NCBI GenBank assembly: GCA_951799425.1
Contig: OX637391.1
Location: 54,907,069 to 54,971,068, forward strand
Direction: 5' to 3'
Length of the DNA: 64,000 nucleotides
Origin: Ilex aquifolium
Lineage: Eukaryota; Streptophyta; Magnoliopsida; Aquifoliales; Aquifoliaceae
In this document: positions 36,200 through 48,471 of the stretch, piece after piece
Layout: each line of letters begins with the position of its first letter
How positions within the stretch are numbered: the first letter of the stretch is position 1
Translations under genes and position numbers: made by a program
The notes under the pieces: model-generated
Seen by the model: the letters and a program-made list of their open reading frames with translations, nothing else
The model's database searches: none
Told to the model about the DNA's origin: nothing

Positions 36200-38032
36200 T
36201 CATGGGGTGGTCCCACTCATCAATCTTATATCCTCAATCAGACGGTTCAAATTACAGTATGATGATCCACCTTCACTGACACTTTCTTTTGCCAATTTGG
36301 CCATCTGATACGCCTTTTCCAAAAATTCCTCCTTCCTCACCTCCATCAGATCTTTCACCGTCTTCTCAACTATGGCTCTGTCACAGGTGTCCTTTATGTC
36401 CAATCCTAGCTTCCACACCTCCCCCACAAACCTACTGTTCACCTGCTGATCAGCAAAGTACGGCCAACATATCATCGGAACTCCGGCAGCTATGCTCTCC
36501 AACGTAGAGTTCCATCCACTGTGTGTCAAGAACCCACCAACAGCTGGGTGGCCCAACACCTCTTCTTGCGGAGCCCAACCCACTATATAGCCTCTCTCTC
36601 TCGTACCCTCTGAGATTTCGGTCGGAATCTGACTCTCCCAATCTTTTCCGGCGACTGAATCCTGCCGAATGACCCAGAGGAATCGTTTCCCACTATTCAC
36701 CAAACCGTGCCAAAACTCCATGAGCTGGTCTCTCGTCATCATTGTAAGACTTCCAAAGCTTACGTATATCACAGATTTGGATTGTTGTGCGTCAAGCCAA
36801 GTGATGCAACTCTTGTCTTCTTCCCACAAGCTGTTTGATGACAGTGAATATGGCGTTGCTGCCCCTGCGAGTTTGATCTTCAGGTGTGCATGTTGTGGTC
36901 CGATGGTGTAGAGATTTGGACATACAGTACGTATATGTGAGAGTATGGGTCGTTCTAGTTCTTCAAATGTGTTGAGAATGAGTCCACGGGCTCTTGGGTT
37001 TTCTTCGCCCTCCATCTTGAGGATTGATATCATTGGATCAGATAGATCACCGGAACGGCAACAACTCGGAAGATCTCGTCGTCGGAGAAAACCCTCCATG
37101 CCTGGAACACTTTTTATCAGTGTGTCCAAGTCATTCCCTTACAAGCAACAATATTTAAGACTCGTTAATTTCAAATATCAAAGTAATCAAATTTCTAGAT
37201 TACAATAGCATTACTCTTAAGTATAACTCACTGTTATATCAATTGGAAACAGAAGATGTATCATCTTTGCTCTTCTTCTAAAAAATTCTCTTAGACAAAT
37301 AGAGATTAAAAGAAAACATATGATTAATACTAATTATTTCAAAATTTTGACTTAATTTATTTAATCATACAATTTTATTGTAAGCGTTGAATTAACACCA
37401 AGTTTTAATGTTTGATGAGAATCATAATCAATTCAAAAATTATATTAAATTAAGTACAAATAAAATTACTCAACAACAAAGTAATAGAGGATAAAGAGAA
37501 TGCAAATATAGTCAAACACACCTTCAAAGAGAAGCTCATCGGCTTCAATGAGTTTGGGCAGACAGAAAAAGACCCAGAGGCTGCAAGGACTGACCGTACG
37601 GGAATATATAACAGGAATTCCAATCTCATCAGCAACATCACAAACAAAACCCAAAACACCATCTGCTATGATACATGTCAACGGCCGACGAGTTTCAGAA
37701 CTCAGGCGGTCGGAAATTAGCATCTCTTCGAACAGTTTCTTGGTTATGGACTTTAAAGAATCGAACACCTCCATTATTCTGGCACCGGAACGGGGATGAT
37801 CTTCTGGCAGGCCATCGGAGATGGTTTCGAGACGTAACGACGGATAGTTTTGAAAGCGGGAATGAAAAGTAGAGTGACGTTGAAGACGATTGTAGATGTA
37901 GTCGGTGAGAAGGATGGTGATGTGGAAGCCTGAAAGGCAGAGAAGCTCGGCTATCTTAAACATGGAGTTTACAGGGCCCTGGAAGGGTAACGGGAAGATG
38001 AGTACGTGAGGTGGGAGTGCACATTGATCCAT
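36200..38032 (-). CDS. UGT-B2: UGT709-like protein lacking the catalytic His
   Basis: Exons 37522-38032 and 36200-37137 with a 384-bp phase-1 intron (donor GTGTGT, acceptor TGTAAG) encode 482 residues. It is very close to B1. Like B1 it has IFPLPFQGPVNSM, with Pro20 at the catalytic His position, and keeps CIIADG Asp124, the MEGFLRRRDLPSCC linker and an intact PSPG box (WAPQEEVLGHPAVGG to PYFADQ). The open frame has survived since the B1/B2 duplication, which suggests it is either young or still under constraint. Its promoter lacks the MITE seen upstream of B1. A UDP-sugar-binding pseudoenzyme, an altered catalytic mechanism, or a dead gene not yet decayed are all possible. Confidence 0.9.
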
Positions 38033-41000
38033 CAGATAGACTCACTGGTTTAGTTTGATTTTTAGCAAAAGCTTCAAACTTTGAAAGATGTATTGAACTC
38101 TAAAATGGAACCTGGTTTGATGCAAGATTACAACTTCTGTTATTTATTAACGAAATAACACTTCGAGTCGTAATAAAAAAATCTAATAGGGGTGTATTTG
38201 TTAATTCAAATTTAACACTTAAAATAAATGTATGTGACACTTATTAATTAAGTCTGTTTGATAATTAAAATTAAAACTTTCTTAATATGTTAAGTATTCT
38301 TTAAAAATAAATTACAGTATTAAGTAGGATATCAGTCAAACTCTAATTACTTTTCTTTTCAAAGCTATTAACCTATCCACCCTCTTAGAGCATTTCCAAC
38401 AGATGCTGTAAATCATCAAAATAGGTATAATTTAGCTAATCAAGCCACTTTTCATGCTCCAACAGATGCTCTTCATTATAGTTATAATGCATTTTTGCTA
38501 CAGTGATTCTCTAAATATAGAGAATTATTGTAGCAATATGTAAACATAAATATATATTATTTTCTCTCTCTTCCTCTCATTTCTTTCATTATCTCTCTTT
38601 CTCCCTTTCGCTATTCCCAAAAAATATAATACAAAATGGATGATAAATAATATTTAAAACGAGTAGTTAAAAATATAGAGAATTTGTTGGAGTGTGTATT
38701 GAAAAAATGAATAGCTAAAATAGAAAAAATTATTTTTTGGGTAACTAAAATAGCTACTATTGTTGGAGATGCTCTTAGCCGACAATCTTCTTCGGCGAGT
38801 AAGAGATAAATTTCTTTCCTGTCTTCTTCTTGTTTTTTTTTTTCCTTCCCTTGTCATGTCCAACCAAAAATACATATTTAATTACATAAACACATATTTC
38901 ACATACACACATCCACTACACACCCAGACACGTACACTGCACACACACATAGTTATACACACACACAAGCACACATACACACATGCACGCACTACACACA
39001 CGCACAGTACACACACGCGCCTTTTATTGTTCTTTTTTTCCAATATTTTTTGATTATTTATTAGTTATTATTATTTTTTGATTAGATGTTATTGTTCATT
39101 TATTGTGTTATTCAATTTGTTATTGTTTAGTTATTGTGATTGTTCACTTATTACTATTATATTAAATTAATTTTATTATCATATTTGTTAAATGTAGACT
39201 ACAATATGATAATAATGATTATGATTAATTTTATGAATTAAACTGATTTGATATATCGCAGTTTTTTATTATATAAAAATATATTTTATAAATATTTTCA
39301 AATTAAAGAGTGGAAGAGTAAAACTGAAAATTAATTTATTTTTAGACATCAGCTCTATCTAGTTATCAAACAGTTTAGTTTAATTCAGTAATTTAATTTC
39401 AGCGGTTATCAAACAGTCTACGAATTCAGACTTCAGCTTCTTATTTTCAAACTTCAACTTTCAGTTTTATCAAACACTACCTTAGTAATGATATTAAGAT
39501 CTAAAAAGTTAACCTTCGCGATTAGCAAATCACAAATTAGTAGTCCTATCATAGTTTCAACATTATAATGCATATCTCATCAGGTTTTGTCCACAAGTGG
39601 TATTAGCAAAGTATGTATTTAGTTATATATTTGGTCTTCAATCTTTCAATTATGTCTAATCGATATCTAAGGTTCTTAATGTGTATCTAAGTAGTCTAAT
39701 CTCAAATGTCCGTAAAAAAATCGTGATGATTCTGGTTGCGCGCCAGTCACGTGGTTTTTAATTTTGTATCTATAGTTTGTGTCTATTTAGTTTCAAATGA
39801 TTGTCTCGTGATCAGAGGCGTTAACGATTTTTTGATGGAAGTTTGGGATTGAATCACGTTGATACAAATTAAGAATATTTTGGACTAAATAGACAAAATT
39901 AAAAGATTAGAAACTAAATAAGCACTACACGCATACTTTAAAGGTTAAAAATATATTTTATCCTAAAATATAAAAACGTAGAAAAACTAATAACGGTCGT
40001 AAGTTATGAATGATTATGGGTGCTTGACGAGTAATATAGATATTTCATAATGCAGACCCCAAACCCCTATTTGCCCTTAACTAGTTGTATAGAATCTTAT
40101 TTCTCCAAACACCTAGTTTGGATTAAGACAAACTCAAATAATAATTAAGACGCATCCAACCAAACGACCAAACATACTTAAATCACATCTTCTCTCTTCT
40201 AACCAATTTTGTTCGTCAGGTTAATTTATTATTTTATGTATTTTTTTACTTATTATATTGTATGTTTTTTTCTTTTTATGATGAATGATAATACATGAAT
40301 CAATAGAAAATCTACGAATACAAATCTCTTTCATAGTCTTGTTCTTATGGAAGAAGTACCTCATGAAATGCCAAACAAATTAGAAGGGGTGCAGAGTAAT
40401 TTTAAAAGCTATGTAGGTCCCATTTGTAATTTAACTTGACTAAAAGAGGCGTGACTACTTTTTCTATCATTTTTTGTATACTATTTTTGGATCTAGTGCT
40501 TCTCCTTTTTTTTTTTTTTATCTTTATGTTGTAGAGTGTTTAAATTTATGCCGATTATTCTATTGAGCTCGAATACTAGTCATCGTAATTTGAAAGAGTT
40601 TAAAACATGTCTCTTTATAAACAAGAATAACTTACCCTTAATGAAAATAAAGAGTGTTGATCCTAAAATCTTGAATCTAGTGTTTCTTAATCATTACAAG
40701 ACAAATGCTTTACCCGTCTTTGTAGGAGATTGATTTATTGGTTCTCCCTAATATTATTCTAATAAAGATATCAATTTCATATCACATTTTCTTATGGAGA
40801 TGATGATGACCATGTAGAAAAATGACAACCATAACAATCGCGGTCAGAATGAGTAACAGACGTGATATAACTAATAATCTATGTTACAACAAAAAATATT
40901 ACGTCATGCATGAAGTTTTATATATTAAATGAATGTATCTTATTTTTTAAAGAGCAATGCTATTGGGACCTAATTTACTGACTTAATTTGCTGACCTAAT

Positions 41001-41305
41001 TCACTATGACCTTTGGATTGACTGTGGGCTCCATCAAATATTGGAACTTGGTGTTAATCCAATGGTTCCAATGAAACCATGTCATTAGGTCAGTAAATTA
41101 TGTCAAATTTTTAGGTCCAAATAACATTTTCCTTTTTTAGATGGTTAGTCTAAGTAGTTAGTATTTTTTTATCAAGAAAATTTGAAGTTATATGCCCAAA
41201 ATATTTGACTGAGTGGCAGACAATGTCCTATCAACCACCTAACACTGTAGAATAGAACACTTTGCATTTTGTCTTGCTCTAGCTGTCTACATTTTTCATT
41301 ATAGA
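38033..41305. repeat. Spacer upstream of B2, duplicate of 11.43-15.5 kb
   Basis: This aligns with the sequence beyond B1 but lacks the 11526 and 14394 MITEs, the 944-bp element and the 1109-bp hAT-like element. It carries its own 181-bp MITE at 40952 and additional AT-rich sequence at about 38390-38780. A CA-rich tract spans about 38884-39022. No gene is seen. Confidence 0.75.
40952..41132. mobile_element. 181-bp Mutator-type MITE, third copy
   Basis: It starts GAGCAATGCTATTGGGACC and ends, in reverse, GGAAAATGTTATTTGGACC. The flanks TTTTTTAAA (40943-40951) and TTTTTTAGA (41133-41141) give a 9-bp duplication with one mismatch. The equivalent site near 15430-15470 is empty. Confidence 0.82.
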
Positions 41306-42124
41306 TGATAAGGATGGAATTTTGAGCATGGGTCGCCGTGACATCGGAGTTCAATATATCTTGAGAACCCAGAAGGTGGGCTTATTAGCCCAAAGGAAGT
41401 GCCTCCAATTAACCCACGATAAAGAGCAGGAAAGGCCCAAAGATCAAGCCCAACGGCTCCGGATGACCAGCAGCCCAGGCTCGGCCCAATCGAGTAGCAG
41501 CCAAAGGACAATCTGGGAACGAGAAATCACCCCCTTGTCCTGAAAAGGATTCCGTCGCGCCACGTGTCCAAGGTTCAAGGGGACCATCTCTGAAACCTAA
41601 GACAGTTACGCCTCCCCGGAGGCAGGAAGAGGTGGTGCACAACGATCCAGAGATCCTGGGCACAGGGGCGCCGGCTAGTACAAGCTTTTGCAGGACAAGG
41701 ACTGGAGGTCCCCACAAGATCAAGAAAAAGGCAGGAGGAGCCACCAAGAACCCTAGGACGAATGACTCGTATAAATAGAACAGTGCTATGTAGCTGGAGC
41801 TCTCTCGAGAACTTCCTATGAGAATCATCGTCTTCACCTTCCCCATTGTCTTTTCTATTCACAGATATTCAGCAAGATAAGACATATACATTTGTAAAGG
41901 CCCAGTGCCTGTAATCCACTGGTACTCACCTGAAATCAATACACGACCTCAAGGAGCTAGAGACTCTATTGTAGTGGACGTAGCCTTAGTCCATCGACTA
42001 AGGTGAACCACCTATGTCATGTACCCTTTATTCTAGATAGATCAATTTCTCTTTTAAACCAGCTAGCAAAACCTATCAGCAGATCAACTGCTGGGCTTGG
42101 GCTATTATTTCCGAGTCCCCGTCA
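41306..42124 (+). mobile_element. Solo LTR, 819 bp
   Basis: It begins TGATAAGG, ends CCCGTCA (TG...CA) and is flanked by the perfect 5-bp duplication ATAGA (41301-41305 and 42125-42129). The paralogous sequence at about 16723-16727 has a single ATAGA. A TATAAATAG box lies near 41770. No primer-binding site or internal region is present, so it was left by LTR-LTR recombination. It differs from the LTR at 49430. Confidence 0.85.
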
Positions 42125-45100
42125 ATAGAAATCCTATGTACATAAAATTTGGAGCTAATCTCACTTTGTATCAAAGATATTTTGATTATTAATTTGTATC
42201 ATCAAATATTAAAATTTTTTATTTGTACCCTCTGATGATGCACAAATTGATTTTGCACACCACCTGTCAAGTAATTAAAGCAATAACAAATAAGAAAAGA
42301 GCTAACACAAGCAATACTCAGATATAGAGTGATTCAGTCAAGGTGACGTACTCCACTATAGAAGACTAAAATATCCTGGGTGTTTTATTGCTTCAAAGAG
42401 AGTAATAGGTGAAGTTCAAGAATGGGAGATCTGCCCCCCCCCCCATGTGTAGACGGAACTTACAATTTATAGTGTCTCTTAACAGATTGAGGCGCATTTT
42501 CAATAACTAAGAAACTAATTTGGTGGAGCTAACATCATTCTCACAACGGATGAGGCAGTTATGGAGTTCTCCTCAAGACCAGGTCTTAGGATAACGTGGT
42601 TGACTTCTTCACTCCTTACTCCAAGGTGACGTGGATGAGGCTCTTGGGATGACACTACTCACTCCTTGACGATGTGGTTGTTGGAGCTTTGATGAGCTTG
42701 GCTAGACATGAATCTCTTTTGGGTTGGGTCCATCGGGTTTTGTCTAGGTGGGTCTTTTATTCAAGTTGGGACCCCTAGCCTGAGTTGGGCTTTGGGCAGG
42801 GCCCATTACCTTCAATGTTATGAATTGATAGTAATATGGACATGACTCAAACTGTCATTCAATTTTTCTTCAGAAATTGAAATACATAAGGTACAAGTGT
42901 TTCGGGTATGAGAATGAGGTATGTCCATCGTTGTAGATCTTCGTGTGCGATCAATTTGTCACCCTTTTATTTTGTGTATCAAAAGTAAGTTTTCATTAAT
43001 TAGATAAAGACTAACTCAATCATGTGCAACTCATATGAAATGTCAACAGTTTATGAATTTACACATAAGTTCATGCCTGAAGCACTTACAATTCACACGT
43101 TTCAATTTATCACGAAAAATTTACCGAGAATCTGAGTCAAATTCACATTTCTACCAATTCATAATATTAAATGTGTAAATTAAGATTTTTAATATTTAAA
43201 TGTATAAATTGAGAATTGAAACATTTTCATGATGGAAAGTGAGATTAGCCTTAAACTTTGTGCATCATATGATTGTGATTGTCAATTGTTGAAATAAAGA
43301 GCCTATTGTTATCCAATAATTGATAATTATTTGGGTTTTTTGGCGTGGGTGCATTTTTTTAGACTTATTTGAGAGAAAGTGTATGAATAATTATTTTACT
43401 CTATTAAGTTTAATTTTAATAAAATGTCTTGTGATTAGGTATAAAAATTAAATGTAATTCGAATTTTTTTACTTATCATTCTTTAAATTATGCATATTTT
43501 TTATTATTTGACTCTCTCTCTCTCTCCCCTATTTTCTCTCCATCTCTCTCATATCTATCTCCAATTGATCATTTATTTTCTTTTCAAATATGTAATGATT
43601 TAACTTAATTTTATATATATATATCTCTCTCTCTCCTATTTTCTCTCACTCAGTCTCTCTTTCCTTATTTTCTCTCTTTCTCTCTCTTTATATCAACATT
43701 ACAACAACATAATTATACTAATCAGTTACAATTGCCCTATAATACACCAAACAATTACTCATGTGTTCTAATAAACCAAACAGTTGCACTAAATAATTAT
43801 ACAAAATTATGACACCAACCTAATTTGTTATTCAGTTATTTACATAAATTAAAGAGTTGCATCATTTAGTATCACAATATAGTTAGACAAATTATATACA
43901 CAAAATTTGGTATAATGGTAAACTCTTTTGTGTAATGATAAACTCAATTTGATGTATATAATTAGTATAACCATATTATGATCCTAAATATTATAACTCT
44001 TTGATTTATATAAACAACTGAATAAAAAATTGGATTGGTGTTGTAATTGCGTGTACTTATTTAGTGTAACTTTTGATTTATTAAAACAAATGAGTAACTG
44101 CTTGGTGTATTATTTGGTAATTATAACTAATTAGTGTAACTGTGTTGTTATAACGTTGATATAATGAGAGAGTAAAAATAAGGAGAAAAAGAGTAACTGT
44201 GAGAGAAAATAGGGGGAAAGAGAAAAAAATAGGGGAGAGAGATGAAAAAATTAAATCAAATCTTTACATATTTGAAAAAAAAAATTATCAATGTGTGTAT
44301 GTGTGTGTGAGAGAGATAGATAGAGAGAAAATAGAGAAGAGAAATGGAGAGAGAGAGAGAGAGAGGGAGACAAAGAGAGAGAGTAATGAAGTAATAAATG
44401 ACTTTTTAGTCTTTTTTTTCAAAAAAATGCAATTAGGGTCAAATAAGTTTTTTTAATGTAGTTTATCTCAATTAAGTCCAAATTTTTGTACCGACTTTCA
44501 AAGTTCCCTAATTATTTAATGCATAAAATTAGTGCTCATAACATTACTCTATCTATTATCTATTTGGATTTGCAAAAAACCATATCAAAGGCTCTGGCTT
44601 TATAACCACCTCTCGATCAATTCAATGAATCACACTACACAAACAATCTATGGTACAAAGGGATTTTAAAGGTTTCATCACGGCTATTTTTTTTTTTATC
44701 TTTATTATCAATTTACCAGTGTCTCTGAGTTATTTCTCAATTTGTCTATTGTTGTATTAAATCAGATTATAAACCCATGTTTTTTAATCAAAAATGCATT
44801 TGTAAAACACATCGTCCAGCACCTTTAAACAAAAACACTTTTGCTCGAAAGCGCGTTTCACACCTATTCCATCTAAAGCAGGTTTTTATCTCTTCGTTCT
44901 ACTCATCCAGATTAGAGACATTGATTATAAGTACTACTAACAGCTGAACCAAAAGACCGAAAGTCCCCCTCACCCACAGAGGGGGAACAAACAGGAGAGT
45001 TTTTATATCACGAAAAGTCCAGTGCTCGTGCTTCTTTCGAGAAATGTGTGACCATGAGGATCCCTCCTAATGTGGAATATCCGGTTAGAGCTATAATGAT
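42125..45100. other. Intergenic DNA with large inverted repeat
   Basis: The first 110 bp end the duplicated spacer. A C run lies at about 42433. The large palindrome at 43497-44400 is listed separately. From about 44560 to 44870 the sequence resembles 49090-49400 (shared CAATTTACCAGTGTCTCTG). No gene was found. Confidence 0.55.
43497..44400. repeat. About 900-bp foldback (large inverted repeat)
   Basis: The left arm (about 43497-43900) and right arm (about 43920-44400) are imperfect inverted copies. Left TTATTCAGTTATTTACATAA pairs with right TTATATAAACAACTGAATAA, and left TTTCAAATATGTAATGATTT pairs with right AAATCTTTACATATTTGAAA. The outer arms are CT/GA microsatellite-rich. No coding content and no convincing target duplication was found. 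The transcript would form a long hairpin. Confidence 0.8.
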
Positions 45101-45815
45101 TAGGGCTATCAAAATCTGACACGACACGATTAACCGACACGAATTAAACGGGTTTGGGTGAGATCTTAACGGGTTTGTGTGATAAACGAGTTGACACGCC
45201 AAACACGTTTAATAAACGGGTCGTGTTCGGGTGAGACCTATCAAACCGTTTATCACACGTTTACCCGTTTAAATAAAATTCATATAATAATAAATTAATA
45301 ATTATTTTGAAAAAATTAGCAAGAGAAAAGAAGTAAAGAAATCAATATAAAAAAAAAAAAGTAAAGTAGTAGTTCAAAGACAAATGAGGGGATTTGGGGA
45401 GCACTTCAAAGACAAAGGCAAAACAATGCCTTTTGTTTTTGTCCCACATTGGAAAATGAGAGGAGAGGGGGAGGGTTGAGTTGCCTATAAAAAGTCAATG
45501 AACTCTTGTTTTTTTTTTAAGCCTTCAAGTCTAATTTTTTATGAGATTTGAATAAAAATTCCTCTTTTTTGAGGTAAGTACGTACAATTGGAAGTAAAAT
45601 AAAAGTTGAATATTAAAATTTGTTGATATAATTATTTTAAAATTAAATGGGTTAAACGAGTCGTGTTGTGTTACCCGTTTATTAAACGGGTCATGTTCGT
45701 GTTGAGATTTTTCACCCGTTTATTAAACGGGTCGTGTACGGGTTTACATATTTTTCACCCGTCACCCGTTTAACCCGACACGTAACTGTTTAACCCGACA
45801 CGATTGACACCCCTA
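45101..45815. mobile_element. 715-bp non-autonomous hAT element
   Basis: A perfect 8-bp duplication ATAATGAT (45093-45100 and 45816-45823) flanks ends TAGGGCTATC and GACACCCCTA. The right end in reverse reads TAGGGGTGTC, a common plant hAT terminus. Subterminal ACGGGT, AAACGGG and CGACACG motifs are repeated at both ends. No transposase. Confidence 0.88.
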
Positions 45816-45823
45816 ATAATGAT

Positions 45824-46734
45824 GCAGGGAAGTGGGTACAAATAATAATTTAATGAACGAAAGGGGATAAAAAGAAAGAAATTTTCAAACTACTTATACT
45901 ACTAAAAATTACTAATCACTCGGATTAAGACAGAACTGGTAGTGATCAATTCTGACTTTAGACGGTGAAGTTATTCAATTATAAAATATTACCAAAAAAG
46001 ACAAAAAGGCCATTTTCAAACCCTAAAAGAAGGAATTTGTTTGAAATCCACCCTGAGTTATTGCATCCCCTATTAAGGGTGCAATGAGTTCATTTCGCCA
46101 CGCCGTTGCTGATTGGATATGGGTGATTAAAAACTCATGTTAAACGAAAGTACCTATGAAAAAGCCAATCTAATTGACCAGCCCGAACCACCCCGACATT
46201 AATCCCATTGATTTAAGTAATGTGCTGCTATACGATATGCATCACATAACTACAAACCCAAAATGGCATCCGGTCACCAGTACCACCAAAGTCAAGCAAC
46301 AAATCACGTTACTCCCGTGAATCGTACCCTATTTAATAATCACATGAAAATCAAGAACGATTTTAAACAGATACGACTTATATCTAAACTACCAACTTGG
46401 GTGGTGAAAGTCATAATTCTAAACCATATTTTCATTCAGTAAGTTAAATGATCAAAGCATCTTCAAAAAGTCTCAAAGACTTAAATACCATCCATGGTCC
46501 TAGGCGTAAGTCCAAAAGTTTTGCCCATCACTGATGATTTAGCCATAGGTTGGGCACCTGAAAAATTTTAGGCCTTTAATTTTAAATAGACTGAACAATT
46601 TGAACTACAATAAGGTAACTTCATAAAAAAATCGATACAGAATTTATAATTCGATTACAGTAATTGAATGAGCGACAAAAATGGAGCCTTAGTTGATCCG
46701 CAACCCATTCTTAGAGAAATTAATCATGGGGTGT
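45824..46734. other. Intergenic DNA, no gene seen
   Basis: Between the 715-bp hAT element and the B3 3' flank. Homology to the other B copies begins only near 46710. No reading frame or element was recognised. Confidence 0.55.
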
Positions 46735-46809
46735 GGTCCCACTCATCAATCTTATATCCTCAATCAGACGGTTCAAATTATAGTATGATGTTCCACCTTC
46801 ACTAACACT

Positions 46810-48471
46810 TTATTTTGCCAATTTGGCCATCTGATTCGCCTTTTCCAGAAACTCCTCCTTCCTCACCTCCATCAGATCTTTCACCATCTTCTCAACTATG
46901 GTTCTGTCACAGGTGTCCTTCATGTCCAACCCTAGCTTCCACACCTCCCCCACAAACCTACTGTTCACCTGCTGATCAGCAATGTACGGCCAACATATCA
47001 TCGGAATTCCGGCGGCTATGCTCTCCAACGTCGAGTTCCATCCACTGTGTGTCAAGAACCCACCAACAGCTGGGTGCCCCAACACCTCTTCTTGAGGAGC
47101 CAAACCCACTATATAGCCTCTCTCTCTCGTACCCTCCGAGATTTCCGTAGGAATTTGACTCTCCCAATCTTTTTCGGCGACTGAATCCGCTCTAATCACC
47201 CAGAGGAATCGTTTCCCACTATTCACCAAACCATACCAAAACTCCATGAGCTGGTCTCTCGTCATCATTGTAAGACTTCCAAAGCTTACGTATATCACAG
47301 ATTTGGATTGTTGTGCGTCAAGCCAAGTGATGCAGCTCTTGTCTTCTTCCCACAAGCTGTTTGATGACAGTGAATATGGCGTTGCTACCGCTGCGAGTTT
47401 GGTCATCAGATGTGCATGTTGTGGTCCGATGGTGTAGAGATTTGGACAGACAATACGTATATGTGAGAGTCTGGGTCGGTCTAGTTCTTCAAATGTGTTG
47501 AGAATGAGTCCACGGGCTCTTGGGTTTTCTTCGCCCTCCATCTTGAGGATTGATATAATTGGATCAGACAAGTCACCGGAACGGCACCAACTCGGAAGAT
47601 CACGTCGCCGGAGAAAACCCTCCATGCCCGGAACACTTTTTATCAGTGTGTCCAAGTCGTTCCCTTACAAGTAGCAGTATTTAGGACTTGTTAGTTTCAA
47701 ACATCAAAGTATTCAAATTTCGACTAATTAGTACAAATTTATAGATTACAATAGCATTACTCTTAAGTATAACTCAATGAAGATATATCTTCTTTGCTCA
47801 TCTTCTGAAAAATTCTCTTAGACAAATCAAGAGTAAAAAATCTGGCTTTATTTGTTTATTTAATAACATGATTTTATTGTAAGTGTTGGATTAACACAGT
47901 TTCAATGTTCGATGAAATTCCTAGTTAATCAAAAAATATTAAGTATAATTTATAGTTAGTCAAACATACCTTCAAAGCAAAGCTCATCAGCTTCAATGAG
48001 TTTGGGCAGACAGAAAAAGACCCAGAGGCAGCAAGGACTAAGCGTACGAGAATATATAACAGGAATTCCAATCTCATCAGCAACATCACAAACAAAACCC
48101 AAAAAACCATCTGCTATGATACATGTCAACGGCCGGCGAGTTTCAGAACTCAGGCGGCCAGAAATTAGCATCTCTTTGAACAGTTTCTTGGTTATGGCCT
48201 TTAAAGAGTCGAGCACTCTGCCATCGGAACGGGGATGATCTTCCGGCAGGCCATCGGAGATGGTTTCGAGACGCAACCCGGGATAGTTTTGAAAGCGGGA
48301 ATGAAAAGTAGAGTGACGTTGAAGACCATTGTAGATGTAGTCGGTGAGAAGGATGGTGATGTGGAAGCCTGAAAGGCAGAGAAGCTCGGCTATCTTAAAC
48401 ATGGAGTTTACTGGGCCCTGGAAGGGTAACGGGAAGATGAGTAGGTGAGGTGGGAGTGCACTTTGATCCAT
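46810..48471 (-). pseudogene. UGT-B3: type-B UGT with early stop
   Basis: Exons 47970-48471 and 46810-47663 flank a phase-1 intron of 306 bp (donor GTATGT, acceptor TTGTAAG) and give 451 residues. The reading frame ends at a TAA where B1 and B2 have GAA (in the B motif LAKESVSEGGSSY). Beyond the stop, the next 30 codons remain similar to B1 and B2, so one base change removed the C-terminal helix region that packs against the N-terminal domain in GT-B fold enzymes. It also has Pro for the catalytic His (QGPVNSM, codon CCA, where B1 and B2 use CCT), a three-residue deletion in exon 1 after RSDGR, and Leu for Trp as the first PSPG residue (VGLAPQEEV). It is probably a pseudogene, though the protein could still be made. 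Confidence 0.82.
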
